Source: Kitasatospora setae KM-6054
Lineage (GTDB): Bacteria; Actinomycetota; Actinomycetes; Streptomycetales; Streptomycetaceae
Assembly (NCBI RefSeq): GCF_000269985.1
Contig: NC_016109.1
Coordinates: 186,001-250,000 of the forward strand
Direction of reading: 5' to 3'
DNA length: 64,000 nucleotides
In this document: positions 56,842 through 64,000 of the stretch, piece after piece
How the letters are laid out: each line of letters starts with the position of its first letter
Position numbering within the stretch: the stretch's first letter is position 1
Program-made: the position numbers and the translations under genes
The notes under the pieces: model-generated
The model's input: only the letters and a program-made list of their open reading frames with translations
Databases searched by the model: none
Told to the model about the DNA's origin: nothing

Positions 56842-57696
56842 TCAGGACGCGGCGAGCCAGGACGAGGTGAGGCCCTGGACGACGGCGCCGTCGGCGTCGG
56901 CGAGCTTGGCGGCGACGAAGGCGGTGGCGGCCTCGGAGGTCTGCAGGCGGAACGGGACCTGCTCGGCGGTCAGCGCGTGCACGATCGTCTCGGCGGCTCC
57001 GGCGGAGCTCTGCGCGTCCTCGAAGGCGGCGAAGGTGGTGGCGAGGTAGCCCTTCAGGGCGGGCTCGTACGGTCCGGCGGCGGCCAGCAGGGCGGGCACG
57101 TCGAGCTGCAGGTTGGCGACGAACTCGCTGGCCACCGCGCCGGGTTCGACGACCGCGACGGTGACGCCGGTGGCGGCCGCGACCGGCGCGAGCGACTCCA
57201 GGAAGCCCTCCAGGGCGAACTTCGAGGCGCAGTACGCCTCGTTGAACGGCTGGCCGATCACGCCGCCGACGCTGCTGACCGCGATCAGCCGGCCACCGGA
57301 CGCCCGCAGGTGCGGCAGGGCCACCCGGGTGAGCTCGACCACGCCGAGGAAGTTCACCTCCAGCGCCTGGCGGAACAGCTCGGTGCCGGCCTGCTCGACC
57401 GTGCCGACCGCGCCCGCACCGGCGTTGTGCACCACCGCGTCCAACCGGCCGTACTCGGCGAGCACTTCGTCGACGGCGACGGCGATCGAGGCCGGGTCGG
57501 TGACGTCGAGCTGCTTCACCTTGACGAGTTCGGCGACGCCGGCCGCCTCGGCGGCCGCGAGCAGCGGGCCCGCCTTCGCGGTGTCGCGCAGGGTGGCGAC
57601 CACCCGCAGGCCCGCCGAGGCGGCGGCGACCGCGGCGGCCAGGCCGATGCCGGACGAGGTGCCGGTGATCAGGACGGTGGGGGCGGCGTTGCTCAC
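56842..57696 (-). CDS. Short-chain dehydrogenase/reductase
   Basis: This 284-residue SDR has the nucleotide motif TGTSSGIG at residues 11-18, NAG in VVHNAGAGAVGTVEQAGTEL, and the catalytic Ser-Tyr-Lys set (VSSVGGVIGQPFNEAYCASK). It probably oxidises or reduces an alcohol or ketone with NAD(P). The substrate is unknown. The ATG at 57696 is used. It faces a 420-bp intergenic region with a palindrome. Confidence 0.92.
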   Translation of the reverse strand: MSNAAPTVLITGTSSGIGLAAAVAAASAGLRVVATLRDTAKAGPLLAAAEAAGVAELVKVKQLDVTDPASIAVAVDEVLAEYGRLDAVVHNAGAGAVGTVEQAGTELFRQALEVNFLGVVELTRVALPHLRASGGRLIAVSSVGGVIGQPFNEAYCASKFALEGFLESLAPVAAATGVTVAVVEPGAVASEFVANLQLDVPALLAAAGPYEPALKGYLATTFAAFEDAQSSAGAAETIVHALTAEQVPFRLQTSEAATAFVAAKLADADGAVVQGLTSSWLAAS

Positions 57697-58116
57697 TGCG
57701 GGGACCTCCGGGGACGCGTGGCCGGTCGCGCGCGGGCGGCGCCCGGAAGCGGGCAGGGACGGGCGCGGACCACCGCCGGCCTGCTGCCGGCGACCTGGGA
57801 AACCCTAGTCCGGATGGGCCGTCCCGAACGGATTTTCGGCCAGGCCGAAACATTGCGACAGGGCTGTGAACAGCGTGTTTTCTCCGGCTACCGGTCGCCG
57901 ACCGGCGCCGGTCCGCCGCTTCTCCCTTCTCCTCTCTCCCCGGACATCCGCCGGGTGCCCGGCCACCGCTCGGCCACCACCCGGGCGCTGCCCGGCCACT
58001 GCCCGGACGCCGCGCGGACACCGGTCGGATCCGCCCCGGGCGCCTCCGCGAAAGCCGGGCCCGGTAGCGTCACCGCTGGTGGGGGTGGCCCCCGCCGTGG
58101 TCGGAGGGAGCAGCGG
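57697..58116. promoter_or_regulatory. 420-bp divergent intergenic region with TTTCGGCC-A-GGCCGAAA palindrome
   Basis: The region between the SDR and DUF2252 genes holds a perfect palindrome at 57834-57850 (8-bp arms, single central A), about 138 bp upstream of the SDR start. The stretch 57950-58020 is a degenerate CCGGCCAC/CCGGGCGC-rich repeat. Short open frames here lack ribosome binding sites. No gene is supported. Confidence 0.5.
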
Positions 58117-59637
58117 GTGTCGGCGGTCGAGGTCTGGGCGGATGGTCCGGAGACGGCGGGGGCGGCTGAACTTCTGCCACTGTCAAGGGAGTTCGCGGTC
58201 GACGGGTTCGCCGGGGACGCGGCCGCGGCCCCGGCCCGCCCGTCGGTGGCGCTGCTGGAGCTGGAGGGGCTCGCACTCGCGGACAGCCCGAAGCGGCGCG
58301 GCAAGCTGCTGCGCGAGCGGGTGCCGCTCGAGTCGCACGAGCGGCTGGTGCTCTCGGCGTCCCGCCCGGAGGTGGTCGCGGCGGTGGAGGCGGCGAACGC
58401 GGGCCGACTGCCGCACCTGGTGCCGCTGCGGGTCGGCCGGATGGCGGCCTCGCCGTTCGCGTTCCTGCGCGGCTCGGCCGGCCTGATGGCGCACGACCTG
58501 GCGACCACCCCGGTCAGCGGTGTCGCGGCGCAGCTGTGCGGGGACGCGCACGCCGCCAACTTCGGCCTGTACGGCGACGCGAGGGGCCGGCTGGCGCTGG
58601 ACCTGAACGACTTCGACGAGACCGTCTCGGGCCCGTGGGAGTGGGACCTGAAGCGGCTGGCGGCCAGCCTGGTACTGGCGGGCCGGCAGGCCGGCGCGGA
58701 CGAAACGGCCTGCCGCCAGGCGGCGTTCGACGCGGTGGCGACGTACCGGCGGACGGTCCGGCAGTTGGCGAAGCTCCCGGCGCTGGACGCCTGGAACGCC
58801 TGGGACGCCATCGCGGACCACCAGTTGGTGGAGTTCGCGGGCGCGCACGAGCTGAGCGGGCTGCTGGCGGCGGTCTCGGCGAAGGCACTGCGCAACACCG
58901 GGGCGAAGTTCGCGGCGCGCTCCACCGTCCGCACCGAGGACGAGGGTTGGCGCTTCGTCGCCGCTCCGCCGATCCTCAGTGAGATGACGGACCGTCAGGC
59001 CGAGCTGGTGGCTGGCTCGTTGTCGTCCTACCGGCACACCGTCCCGACGGAGCTGCACCCGCTGCTGGCCCGCTTCCGGGTGCAGGACGTGGCGTTCCGG
59101 GTGGTCGGCACCGGCAGCGTCGGCACCCGCTCGTACGTGGTGCTGCTGACCGACCGCAAGGGCGGGCCGCTGGTGCTGCAGGTGAAGGAGGCCCGGCCCT
59201 CGGTGCTGCTGCCGCACCTGGTGCGGGCCGGGTTCCCGGTGCCGGCCGAGGGCGAGCACGAGGGGCGCCGGGTGGTGCTCGGGCAGAAGCGCATGCAGGT
59301 GGTCTCCGATCCGCTGATGGGCTGGACGAGCGTCGCCGGACTCCCTTACCAGGTACGGCAGTTCCGCAACCGCAAGGGCAGCGTCGACCCGGCCGCGCTG
59401 ACCCCCGCGCAGCTCGACGACTACGGGCGGCTGACCGGCGCGCTGCTCGCCCGCGCGCACGCCCACACCGCGGACGCGGCGCTGATCGCCGGCTACTGCG
59501 GCAAGGACGAGCGGCTGGACGACGCGATCGCCCGGTTCGCGGTCGCGTACGCCGACCAGTCGGAGGCCGACCACGCGGCACTGGTCACCGCGGTCCGCAC
59601 CGGCCGGCTCGCCGCGGAGCCCGCGCCGGGCGCCTGA
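58117..59637 (+). CDS. DUF2252 protein
   Basis: This 506-residue protein belongs to DUF2252, distantly related to protein-kinase/APH folds. Signatures are VPLRVGRMAASPFAFLRGSA, QLCGDAHAANFGLYGD with the catalytic-like Asp, LALDLNDFDETVSGPWEWDL, and the C-terminal YCGKDERLDDAIARFAVAYA. The GTG at 58117 has GGAGGGAG upstream; earlier open frame is not needed. The substrate is unknown. It is a single gene, ended by the hairpin at 59679. Confidence 0.92.
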   Translation: MSAVEVWADGPETAGAAELLPLSREFAVDGFAGDAAAAPARPSVALLELEGLALADSPKRRGKLLRERVPLESHERLVLSASRPEVVAAVEAANAGRLPHLVPLRVGRMAASPFAFLRGSAGLMAHDLATTPVSGVAAQLCGDAHAANFGLYGDARGRLALDLNDFDETVSGPWEWDLKRLAASLVLAGRQAGADETACRQAAFDAVATYRRTVRQLAKLPALDAWNAWDAIADHQLVEFAGAHELSGLLAAVSAKALRNTGAKFAARSTVRTEDEGWRFVAAPPILSEMTDRQAELVAGSLSSYRHTVPTELHPLLARFRVQDVAFRVVGTGSVGTRSYVVLLTDRKGGPLVLQVKEARPSVLLPHLVRAGFPVPAEGEHEGRRVVLGQKRMQVVSDPLMGWTSVAGLPYQVRQFRNRKGSVDPAALTPAQLDDYGRLTGALLARAHAHTADAALIAGYCGKDERLDDAIARFAVAYADQSEADHAALVTAVRTGRLAAEPAPGA

Positions 59638-59678
59638 AGCCCGCACCCGACCTGGCTTGACCTGACCGGACTGCCGGA

Positions 59679-59711
59679 ACGGAACCGCAACCGTCCTGGT
59701 TGCGGTTCCGT
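59679..59711 (+). terminator. Perfect 14-bp stem hairpin after DUF2252 gene
   Basis: ACGGAACCGCAACC (59679-59692) pairs with GGTTGCGGTTCCGT (59698-59711) around GTCCT, followed by CTCCATTC. It is a good intrinsic terminator candidate. Confidence 0.8.
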
Positions 59712-59796
59712 CTCCATTCCCGTGCGCCGTCGCGCCGAACACCGCGACGCTGCCACATTGGTGGTCGAACTCAGCAGCTCGAACGGGAGATTGACG

Positions 59797-60867
59797 ATGG
59801 TCTCGGGGGACGGAACCGCTTCGGCGGCGGCGGTCGTGGCCGACGCACTGGTGCAGCAGCGGGAGGACGGGACCGCAGGTCCGGCCGCTCCCGCTCCCGT
59901 GCCGGATGCGGAGGCACTGGCACGCGTCCGGCACGAGCTGCAGCGCCTGCCGCGCTGGCGGCAGGCGCTGGCGGACGCCGAGGCGGCGCCGCAGGACGCG
60001 GCGGTCCGGGCGGCGCTGGTCGAGGCCGTCGACGAGGTGCTCACCTTCAACTCGGCGCTGGCGCAGTCGCTCGGGCTCGACCTGGAGACGGCCCAGGCCA
60101 CCACCCCGGCAACGGCAACGGCTTTCGAGAAGGCGCCCGCCGCTCCCCCGGCCCCGCCGACCGCCCCGCAGGACGCCGTACCGGGCCCGCCGCCCGTCCC
60201 GTCCGCACCGCCCGCGCCGCCGTCGGCTCCGCCCGCTCCCGCGTTCGCTCCCCCGCTCCCGCCGGCCGGGCCGGTCGAACCGGCGGTGGCGCTGGCGGCC
60301 AAGCGGAAGCGGATCGTCCTGGGCGTGGGGGCGGCCGTGGTGGCGGGGGGCCTGGTCGCGCTGGGCAGTTACCTGTTCGGCGGGGGGAGCGCGCCGAGCC
60401 TGCCGAAGTCGGTGGAGGGCGACGCGTTGCGGAACAGCTCCGCGAAGGGCGACTTCCCTGACTGGGAGGACATGAACAGCAGCATGACCGAGGTCGGCGC
60501 GCGGAACCTCCAGGGCGCCACGTACGGCGTGGTCCCGAAGACGTCGAGCAGTTCTTCGTCCAGCAAGCGGGATCCGCGCTGGAACGTGGTCATCGGCACG
60601 TCCAGCCCGGACTTCCGGCGCAAACTGGCGCAGTTGGCCGCGCGTTCGGACTCCGGCAGCGCCCCGCACGTGGTCAAGTCCTCGCTGGACGGCACGCTGT
60701 ACTGCGACTCCTACGACCCGGACGACAGCCCGACGGAGCGCGCCAGGGAGACCATCACCTGCGTCTGGGCGGACGACGATTACATGATCGTCGTCGCGGG
60801 CACCGGCGTGGACGAGAACCTGGTGCCCCGGGTCCTGGAGCGCGTCCACGGCAACAGCGAGCACTGA
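59797..60867 (+). CDS. Single-pass membrane protein with novel paired extracellular domain, member 1
   Basis: This 356-residue protein starts at the ATG at 59797 (GGGAGA upstream). Helical cytoplasmic domain (ALARVRHELQRLPRWRQALA; VDEVLTFNSALAQSLGL), a long Pro/Ala linker, one membrane helix (IVLGVGAAVVAGGLVALGSY), then an outside domain of about 150 residues. The outside domain begins LPKSVEGDALRNSS and ends ITCVWADDDYMIVVAGTGVD, with VPRVLERVHG following. The same frame of motifs recurs in the next gene. Two Cys (LYCDSYD, TCVW) may pair. Function unknown. Confidence 0.85.
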   Translation: MVSGDGTASAAAVVADALVQQREDGTAGPAAPAPVPDAEALARVRHELQRLPRWRQALADAEAAPQDAAVRAALVEAVDEVLTFNSALAQSLGLDLETAQATTPATATAFEKAPAAPPAPPTAPQDAVPGPPPVPSAPPAPPSAPPAPAFAPPLPPAGPVEPAVALAAKRKRIVLGVGAAVVAGGLVALGSYLFGGGSAPSLPKSVEGDALRNSSAKGDFPDWEDMNSSMTEVGARNLQGATYGVVPKTSSSSSSSKRDPRWNVVIGTSSPDFRRKLAQLAARSDSGSAPHVVKSSLDGTLYCDSYDPDDSPTERARETITCVWADDDYMIVVAGTGVDENLVPRVLERVHGNSEH

Positions 60868-60917
60868 CCCCGTCGGCCGGGGACACCCGGCTGGCGGACC
60901 ACGGCGAGGGATCGGCG

Positions 60918-61592
60918 ATGACAGCACACGACGGGGAACAGCCCCTGGCACCCACGACGGCGCCGACGGCCCCGCCGGAACCGTCGGAACCGCCGCCCGG
61001 GGACGGGCGCGGGCATCGGCGCGGGCGAGCCGTCGGCGCCGTCGTGGTGGCGGGCGGACTGGCCCTGCTGCTGGGCGGCTGCCTGCCCGGCGGTGCCGAC
61101 GACGGGAAGGACCCCGCCGGGCAGCACCCGCCGCGACTGCCGAAGAGCGTGGAGGGCGCGGCGCTCCGGGCGAGCTCCGACAACGGCAGCGGCGGCCCCA
61201 CCGCGTGGCGGGGGGCGCTCGGCGAGGCGGCCGCGAAGGGCGCGCAGGACCTGCACCTGGCCGCGTACGGGGCGCTCGACGGCACGTCCGGTCCGGAGGG
61301 GTTCGACGGCGACGGCCGGGCCCCGAAGTGGTTCGTGCAGATCGCCGGCGCCGACGACCCGGCGCTCCGCAAGTACGTGACGGGCGACGGCCTGGACCGG
61401 GTCTCCAGCTCGCTGCCCGGCACGATGGGCTGCCGGACGGAGGAGGCGGCGGCCGCGGGCACCGCCCCGACCCGGACCGCGTTCTGCGTCTGGGCGGGCG
61501 AGCGGTACGTGATCCTGGTCTCCGGCCGGGACGTCCCGGCCGACCTCCCGGCCCGGGTGATCGAACGGATCCACGCCGGGACCGAGAGCTGA
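60918..61592 (+). CDS. Lipoprotein-like protein with the same extracellular domain, member 2
   Basis: This 224-residue protein starts 50 bp after the preceding gene. It has a Pro-rich N-terminus, then a hydrophobic segment ending LLLGGC, which could be a lipobox. The outer domain shares RLPKSVEGAALRASS, a Cys pair (MGCRTEE, AFCVWAGERYVILVSGRDV) and ARVIERIHAG with its neighbour. The two are paralogues with different anchors and probably form one operon. Function unknown. Confidence 0.82.
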   Translation: MTAHDGEQPLAPTTAPTAPPEPSEPPPGDGRGHRRGRAVGAVVVAGGLALLLGGCLPGGADDGKDPAGQHPPRLPKSVEGAALRASSDNGSGGPTAWRGALGEAAAKGAQDLHLAAYGALDGTSGPEGFDGDGRAPKWFVQIAGADDPALRKYVTGDGLDRVSSSLPGTMGCRTEEAAAAGTAPTRTAFCVWAGERYVILVSGRDVPADLPARVIERIHAGTES

Positions 61593-61734
61593 CGCCTCGT
61601 CAATTAGTGTTTGAGAAGGCGAATTCGGCTACTCGCGGCCCGGCTTCCCGCCGCCGGGTGCCGTGGCGGCGGGCGCGGCTCGCCGCCACGGCGGCGATCA
61701 CGGCACGCCCGCTCCCGTCCCGCACAATGGGGTG

Positions 61735-62271
61735 ATGCGCATTCGTGAGGCCCGGATCGGGGAACTGCCGCTGCTCCAGGAGATCGAGCGGGCGGCCGGA
61801 CACCGCTTCCGCGAAGTCGGGATGGAGCTGATCGCGGACGACGAGCCGCTGTCCGTCGAGGAGTTGACCCCGTTCGTGACAGCGGGCCTGGCCTGGGTCT
61901 CGGTGGACGACGCAGCAGACGGCGACGCGGCCGAGCACGGCGCCGACCGGCCGGTCGCCTACCTGATCGCGGCCCGGATCGACGGCGCGCTGCACGTCGA
62001 GCAGGTCTCGGTGCACCCCTCGTACGCCCGCCGGGGTGTCGGGCGCGCCCTGCTGGAGCACCTGGCCGGGGTGGCCGCCGCCGAGGGCGTGGGCGCGCTG
62101 ACCCTGACCACCTTCACCGAAGTGCCGTGGAACGCCCCGTACTACGCCCGCTGCGGCTTCCGCCCGGTGCCGGAGGCCGACCTGGGGCCGGGCCTGCGCG
62201 AGGTCCGCGCCCACGAGGCGGCGCTCGGCCTGGACCGCTGGCCGCGCCTGGCGATGCGCCGCGCGCTCTGA
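61735..62271 (+). CDS. GNAT-family N-acetyltransferase
   Basis: This 178-residue protein has the typical GNAT motif A VEQVSVHPSYARRGVGRALL followed by EHLAGVAAAEG, and motif B around YYARCGFRPVPEADLG. The ATG at 61735 follows a GGGGTG site. The substrate is unknown; a relative of the small-molecule acetyltransferase group is likely. The gene is followed by a 215-bp non-coding stretch. Confidence 0.9.
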   Translation: MRIREARIGELPLLQEIERAAGHRFREVGMELIADDEPLSVEELTPFVTAGLAWVSVDDAADGDAAEHGADRPVAYLIAARIDGALHVEQVSVHPSYARRGVGRALLEHLAGVAAAEGVGALTLTTFTEVPWNAPYYARCGFRPVPEADLGPGLREVRAHEAALGLDRWPRLAMRRAL

Positions 62272-62486
62272 TGCGGCCGTCCGACCGCCGTCCGACCGCA
62301 GGGCCGCCGCGAGACCGCTCCGGGCCCGGGGGGGGTGACCGAGCAGCGGGGCCGCGTGCCGCTGGATCGGCCGGGGCCGGATCGACGACGGCACCGGCAC
62401 CGGCCCCCAGCCGGATCGCACGGGCTGCCACCACCGTCCGGAAATACCATGGTCTGACCCGCCCACGACGGGGCATGATCGCGGGC

Positions 62487-63296
62487 ATGGCCACCGATTC
62501 CGCCCTCAGCAGCGCCATCCTGCTGCTCGCTCCCCGGGTCAACGAGACCGGTCTCCGACTGCGCACCGCCGCCGGCCGGCGCGGCCTGCGGGCGCACACG
62601 GCGGTGTCCTGGCGGACGCCGCGCGAGCTGGTGGGCGAGCGGGTGCACCTGTACGGGGGGCCGCTGTTCGCGGACGCGGTCGGGCGGGAGCTGGGGGTCG
62701 GCCCGGTCGAGCCGGGGAACGGCTGGCTGACCGCGTTGCCGCGCGAAGTGACCGGCCGCCGGGTCGAGTTGACGACACTCGCGCAGGCGCGCAGGCTGCG
62801 CGGCCGGGCGTTCGTGAAGCCCCCGGCGGACAAGCACTTCGCCGCCCGGGTGTATCCGGACGGCGCCGCGCTGCCCGGGCCCGAACTGCTGGACGGCGAC
62901 ACGGCGGTGCTGGTCAGCGAGCCGGTGAGGTTCGCCGTCGAGTACCGGCTGTTCGTCCTGGACGGCGTCGTCCGGGCCGCCTCCCGCTACGCGGTGAACG
63001 GTGAACTCGCGGTCGCCGTACCGGAGTCGGATGCACCGGAGCTGCTGGCCTTCGCCGCCGACGTGCTGTCCGCCGCCACCGGCCCGGCCGCGCTGCCGAG
63101 CGCGGTGGTGGTCGATCTCGGTCGCAGCGACCGGGGTTGGGCGGTCGTCGAGGCCAACGCGGCCTGGGCGAGCGGCGGTTACGCCTGCGACTCGGACGCC
63201 GTCCTGGAGGTGGTGCTGCGCGCGGCCGGCCCGCTGGCCGAACTCCCGCCCGCCGACCGGCCGTTCCTCCGCCCGCTGCCGACCGTCACCGACTGA
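62487..63296 (+). CDS. ATP-grasp-domain protein (DUF4343-like)
   Basis: This 269-residue protein has ATP-grasp features: RGRAFVKPPADKHFAARVY with the nucleotide-binding Lys, EPVRFAVEYRLFVLDGVVRA, and metal-binding WAVVEANAAWASGGY (Glu-x-Asn). It lacks a clear substrate domain. The start is set at the ATG at 62487; ATG 62475 is in frame too. ATP-grasp enzymes of this small type join carboxylates to amines; the partner here is unknown. Confidence 0.83.
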   Translation: MATDSALSSAILLLAPRVNETGLRLRTAAGRRGLRAHTAVSWRTPRELVGERVHLYGGPLFADAVGRELGVGPVEPGNGWLTALPREVTGRRVELTTLAQARRLRGRAFVKPPADKHFAARVYPDGAALPGPELLDGDTAVLVSEPVRFAVEYRLFVLDGVVRAASRYAVNGELAVAVPESDAPELLAFAADVLSAATGPAALPSAVVVDLGRSDRGWAVVEANAAWASGGYACDSDAVLEVVLRAAGPLAELPPADRPFLRPLPTVTD

Positions 63297-63413
63297 GGAC
63301 CGCCGCCGCCGGCCGGGGGCGGCCGGGGAAGTCCCGTCCGCCCGGGGGAAATCCGGTCCGCCCGAGGGGAAACCTCGGTGCGGCCGGGGCCGTGGTGGGC
63401 GAGGATGGCTGCC

Positions 63414-63815
63414 ATGAGCTCTCATCTCACGCACATCACCGAGCCGCCGGGCGTCGCTCCGGGCACCGGCTACACCCAGGTGGTCACCGGGGCGGGCCGG
63501 TTGGTCCAGGTCTCCGGGCAGGTCGCCTTCGACGAGCGGGGCGAACTGGTCGGCGCGGGCGACCCGGAGGCGCAGGCCCGGCAGGTGTTCGAGAACCTGC
63601 GGCGCTGCCTGGCGGCCGGCGGGGCGGACTTCTCGGACGTGGTGAAGTTCACCGTCTTCGTCACCGACATCGCCTTCCTGCCCGCCGTCCGCAAGGCGCG
63701 CGACGCGTACGTGGACACCGCGCGGCTGCCGGCGAGTTCGGCCGTCCAGGTGGCCGCGCTGTTCCGGCCGGACGTGCTGATCGAGATCGAGGCGCTGGCC
63801 ATCACCGCGGCCTGA
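63414..63815 (+). CDS. Rid-family (YjgF/YER057c/UK114) protein
   Basis: This 133-residue protein has the Rid fold (GRLVQVSGQVAFDERGELVG; QARQVFENLRRCLAAGGADF; VVKFTVFVTDI; VQVAALFRPDVLIEIEALA). The Arg that RidA needs for 2-aminoacrylate deamination (PAR before S/T) is Ser here (LPASSAVQVAAL), so it belongs to a non-RidA subgroup. The ATG at 63414 is used. Such proteins may act on other imines or as binding proteins. Confidence 0.9.
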   Translation: MSSHLTHITEPPGVAPGTGYTQVVTGAGRLVQVSGQVAFDERGELVGAGDPEAQARQVFENLRRCLAAGGADFSDVVKFTVFVTDIAFLPAVRKARDAYVDTARLPASSAVQVAALFRPDVLIEIEALAITAA

Positions 63816-63995
63816 CCCGGACCGCCCGCCACCCGCACCAACGCCCGCCGATCGAACGCCAGTTGGATCGAATCGGCGGGTCGGCCGGTGGCTGGTTTGG
63901 GTGCTACTCGCGGGCGGGGTCGGCCGCTTACGGTCGGGGGTGGGGGCTGCCGCCCGGCAGCCCCCCGTACCGCAGGTGTCTTGCCAGGAGGACGG

Positions 63996-64000
63996 ATGAC
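63996..64000 (+). CDS. Start of a gene truncated by the right edge
   Basis: An ATG at 63996 has a strong AGGAGGA site six bases upstream, after a 180-bp gap with no other frame of interest. Only the first codon and two bases are visible, so the product is unknown. Confidence 0.55.

Noticed and set aside
57805..57999. 64-codon minus-strand frame in the SDR/DUF2252 gap
   Set aside because: No ribosome binding site, biased composition, and it overlaps the palindrome likely to be regulatory.
1..64000. tRNA, rRNA, CRISPR arrays, insertion sequences, phage integrase or attachment sites
   Set aside because: Read for but not seen: no cloverleaf with CCA end, no regular spaced repeats, no transposase or integrase motifs.

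Overview
This window is chromosomal DNA of very high GC content from a morphologically complex actinomycete, most likely Streptomyces or a close relative such as Kitasatospora. The evidence is the strong G/C bias at third codon positions, frequent GTG starts, GTGA/ATGA start-stop overlaps, an SsgA-like sporulation/division protein, an LCP cell-wall protein, and a das-like chitin-sugar locus. I saw no rRNA, tRNA, CRISPR array, insertion sequence or phage module. The content looks like a variable chromosomal arm region: sugar uptake, small regulators, exported giants and many small paralogous families.

Left part (1-16 kb). A secreted CBM3/GH16-like enzyme runs off the left edge. Next comes a chitin-sugar block: GH20 hexosaminidase, two ABC permeases and a lipoprotein sugar-binding protein on the minus strand. 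A GntR/UTRA regulator is divergent from them, and the shared promoter carries ACTGGT/ACCAGT operator half-sites. Then follow a DUF2975/XRE pair, a maleylpyruvate isomerase-like protein, a LysR/MFS divergent pair, a second MFS protein behind a perfect palindrome, a tandem-repeat patch, an isochorismatase with a GlxA-type AraC regulator, an MHYT membrane sensor and a NYN/YacP-like protein.

Middle (16-43 kb). Two giant exported proteins are divergent across an AT-richer intergenic region: a 1440-residue DNRLRE/FG-GAP/LamG protein with a bulb-lectin domain embedded in its LamG part, and a 2036-residue RHS/YD-repeat protein with a variable toxin-like C-terminus. The RHS gene is followed by a hairpin and a small acidic putative immunity gene. 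Further on are zinc-ribbon miniproteins, a gamma-carbonic-anhydrase-like protein, a macro-domain protein, the SsgA-like gene, a DUF1906 exported protein, a BlaI/M56 pair, the LCP operon, an SLT-like protein, an EF-hand protein, an intact and a decayed copy of a zinc-ribbon gene, a VIT-family transporter and a baeRF protein.

Right part (43-64 kb). Two tandem 501-residue proteins carry an M35/aspzincin-like HExxH metalloprotease core and no signal peptide. They are followed by an epoxide hydrolase/MarR divergent pair with clear operators. The most striking locus is at 49.4-51.9 kb. A macro-domain protein lies head-to-head with a single protein that fuses a uracil-DNA-glycosylase fold (catalytic Asp replaced by Asn) to an arginine-type ADP-ribosyltransferase (R-SS-ExE). 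This looks like an uncharacterised ADP-ribosylation system paired with an ADP-ribose-binding or -removing partner. The rest is a methyltransferase, a serine hydrolase with a 9-bp minisatellite, an HTH/ClpN pair, a wHTH/membrane pair, a PPOX protein, an SDR, a DUF2252 protein, two paralogous anchored extracellular proteins, a GNAT, an ATP-grasp and a Rid-family protein. One further gene starts at the right edge.
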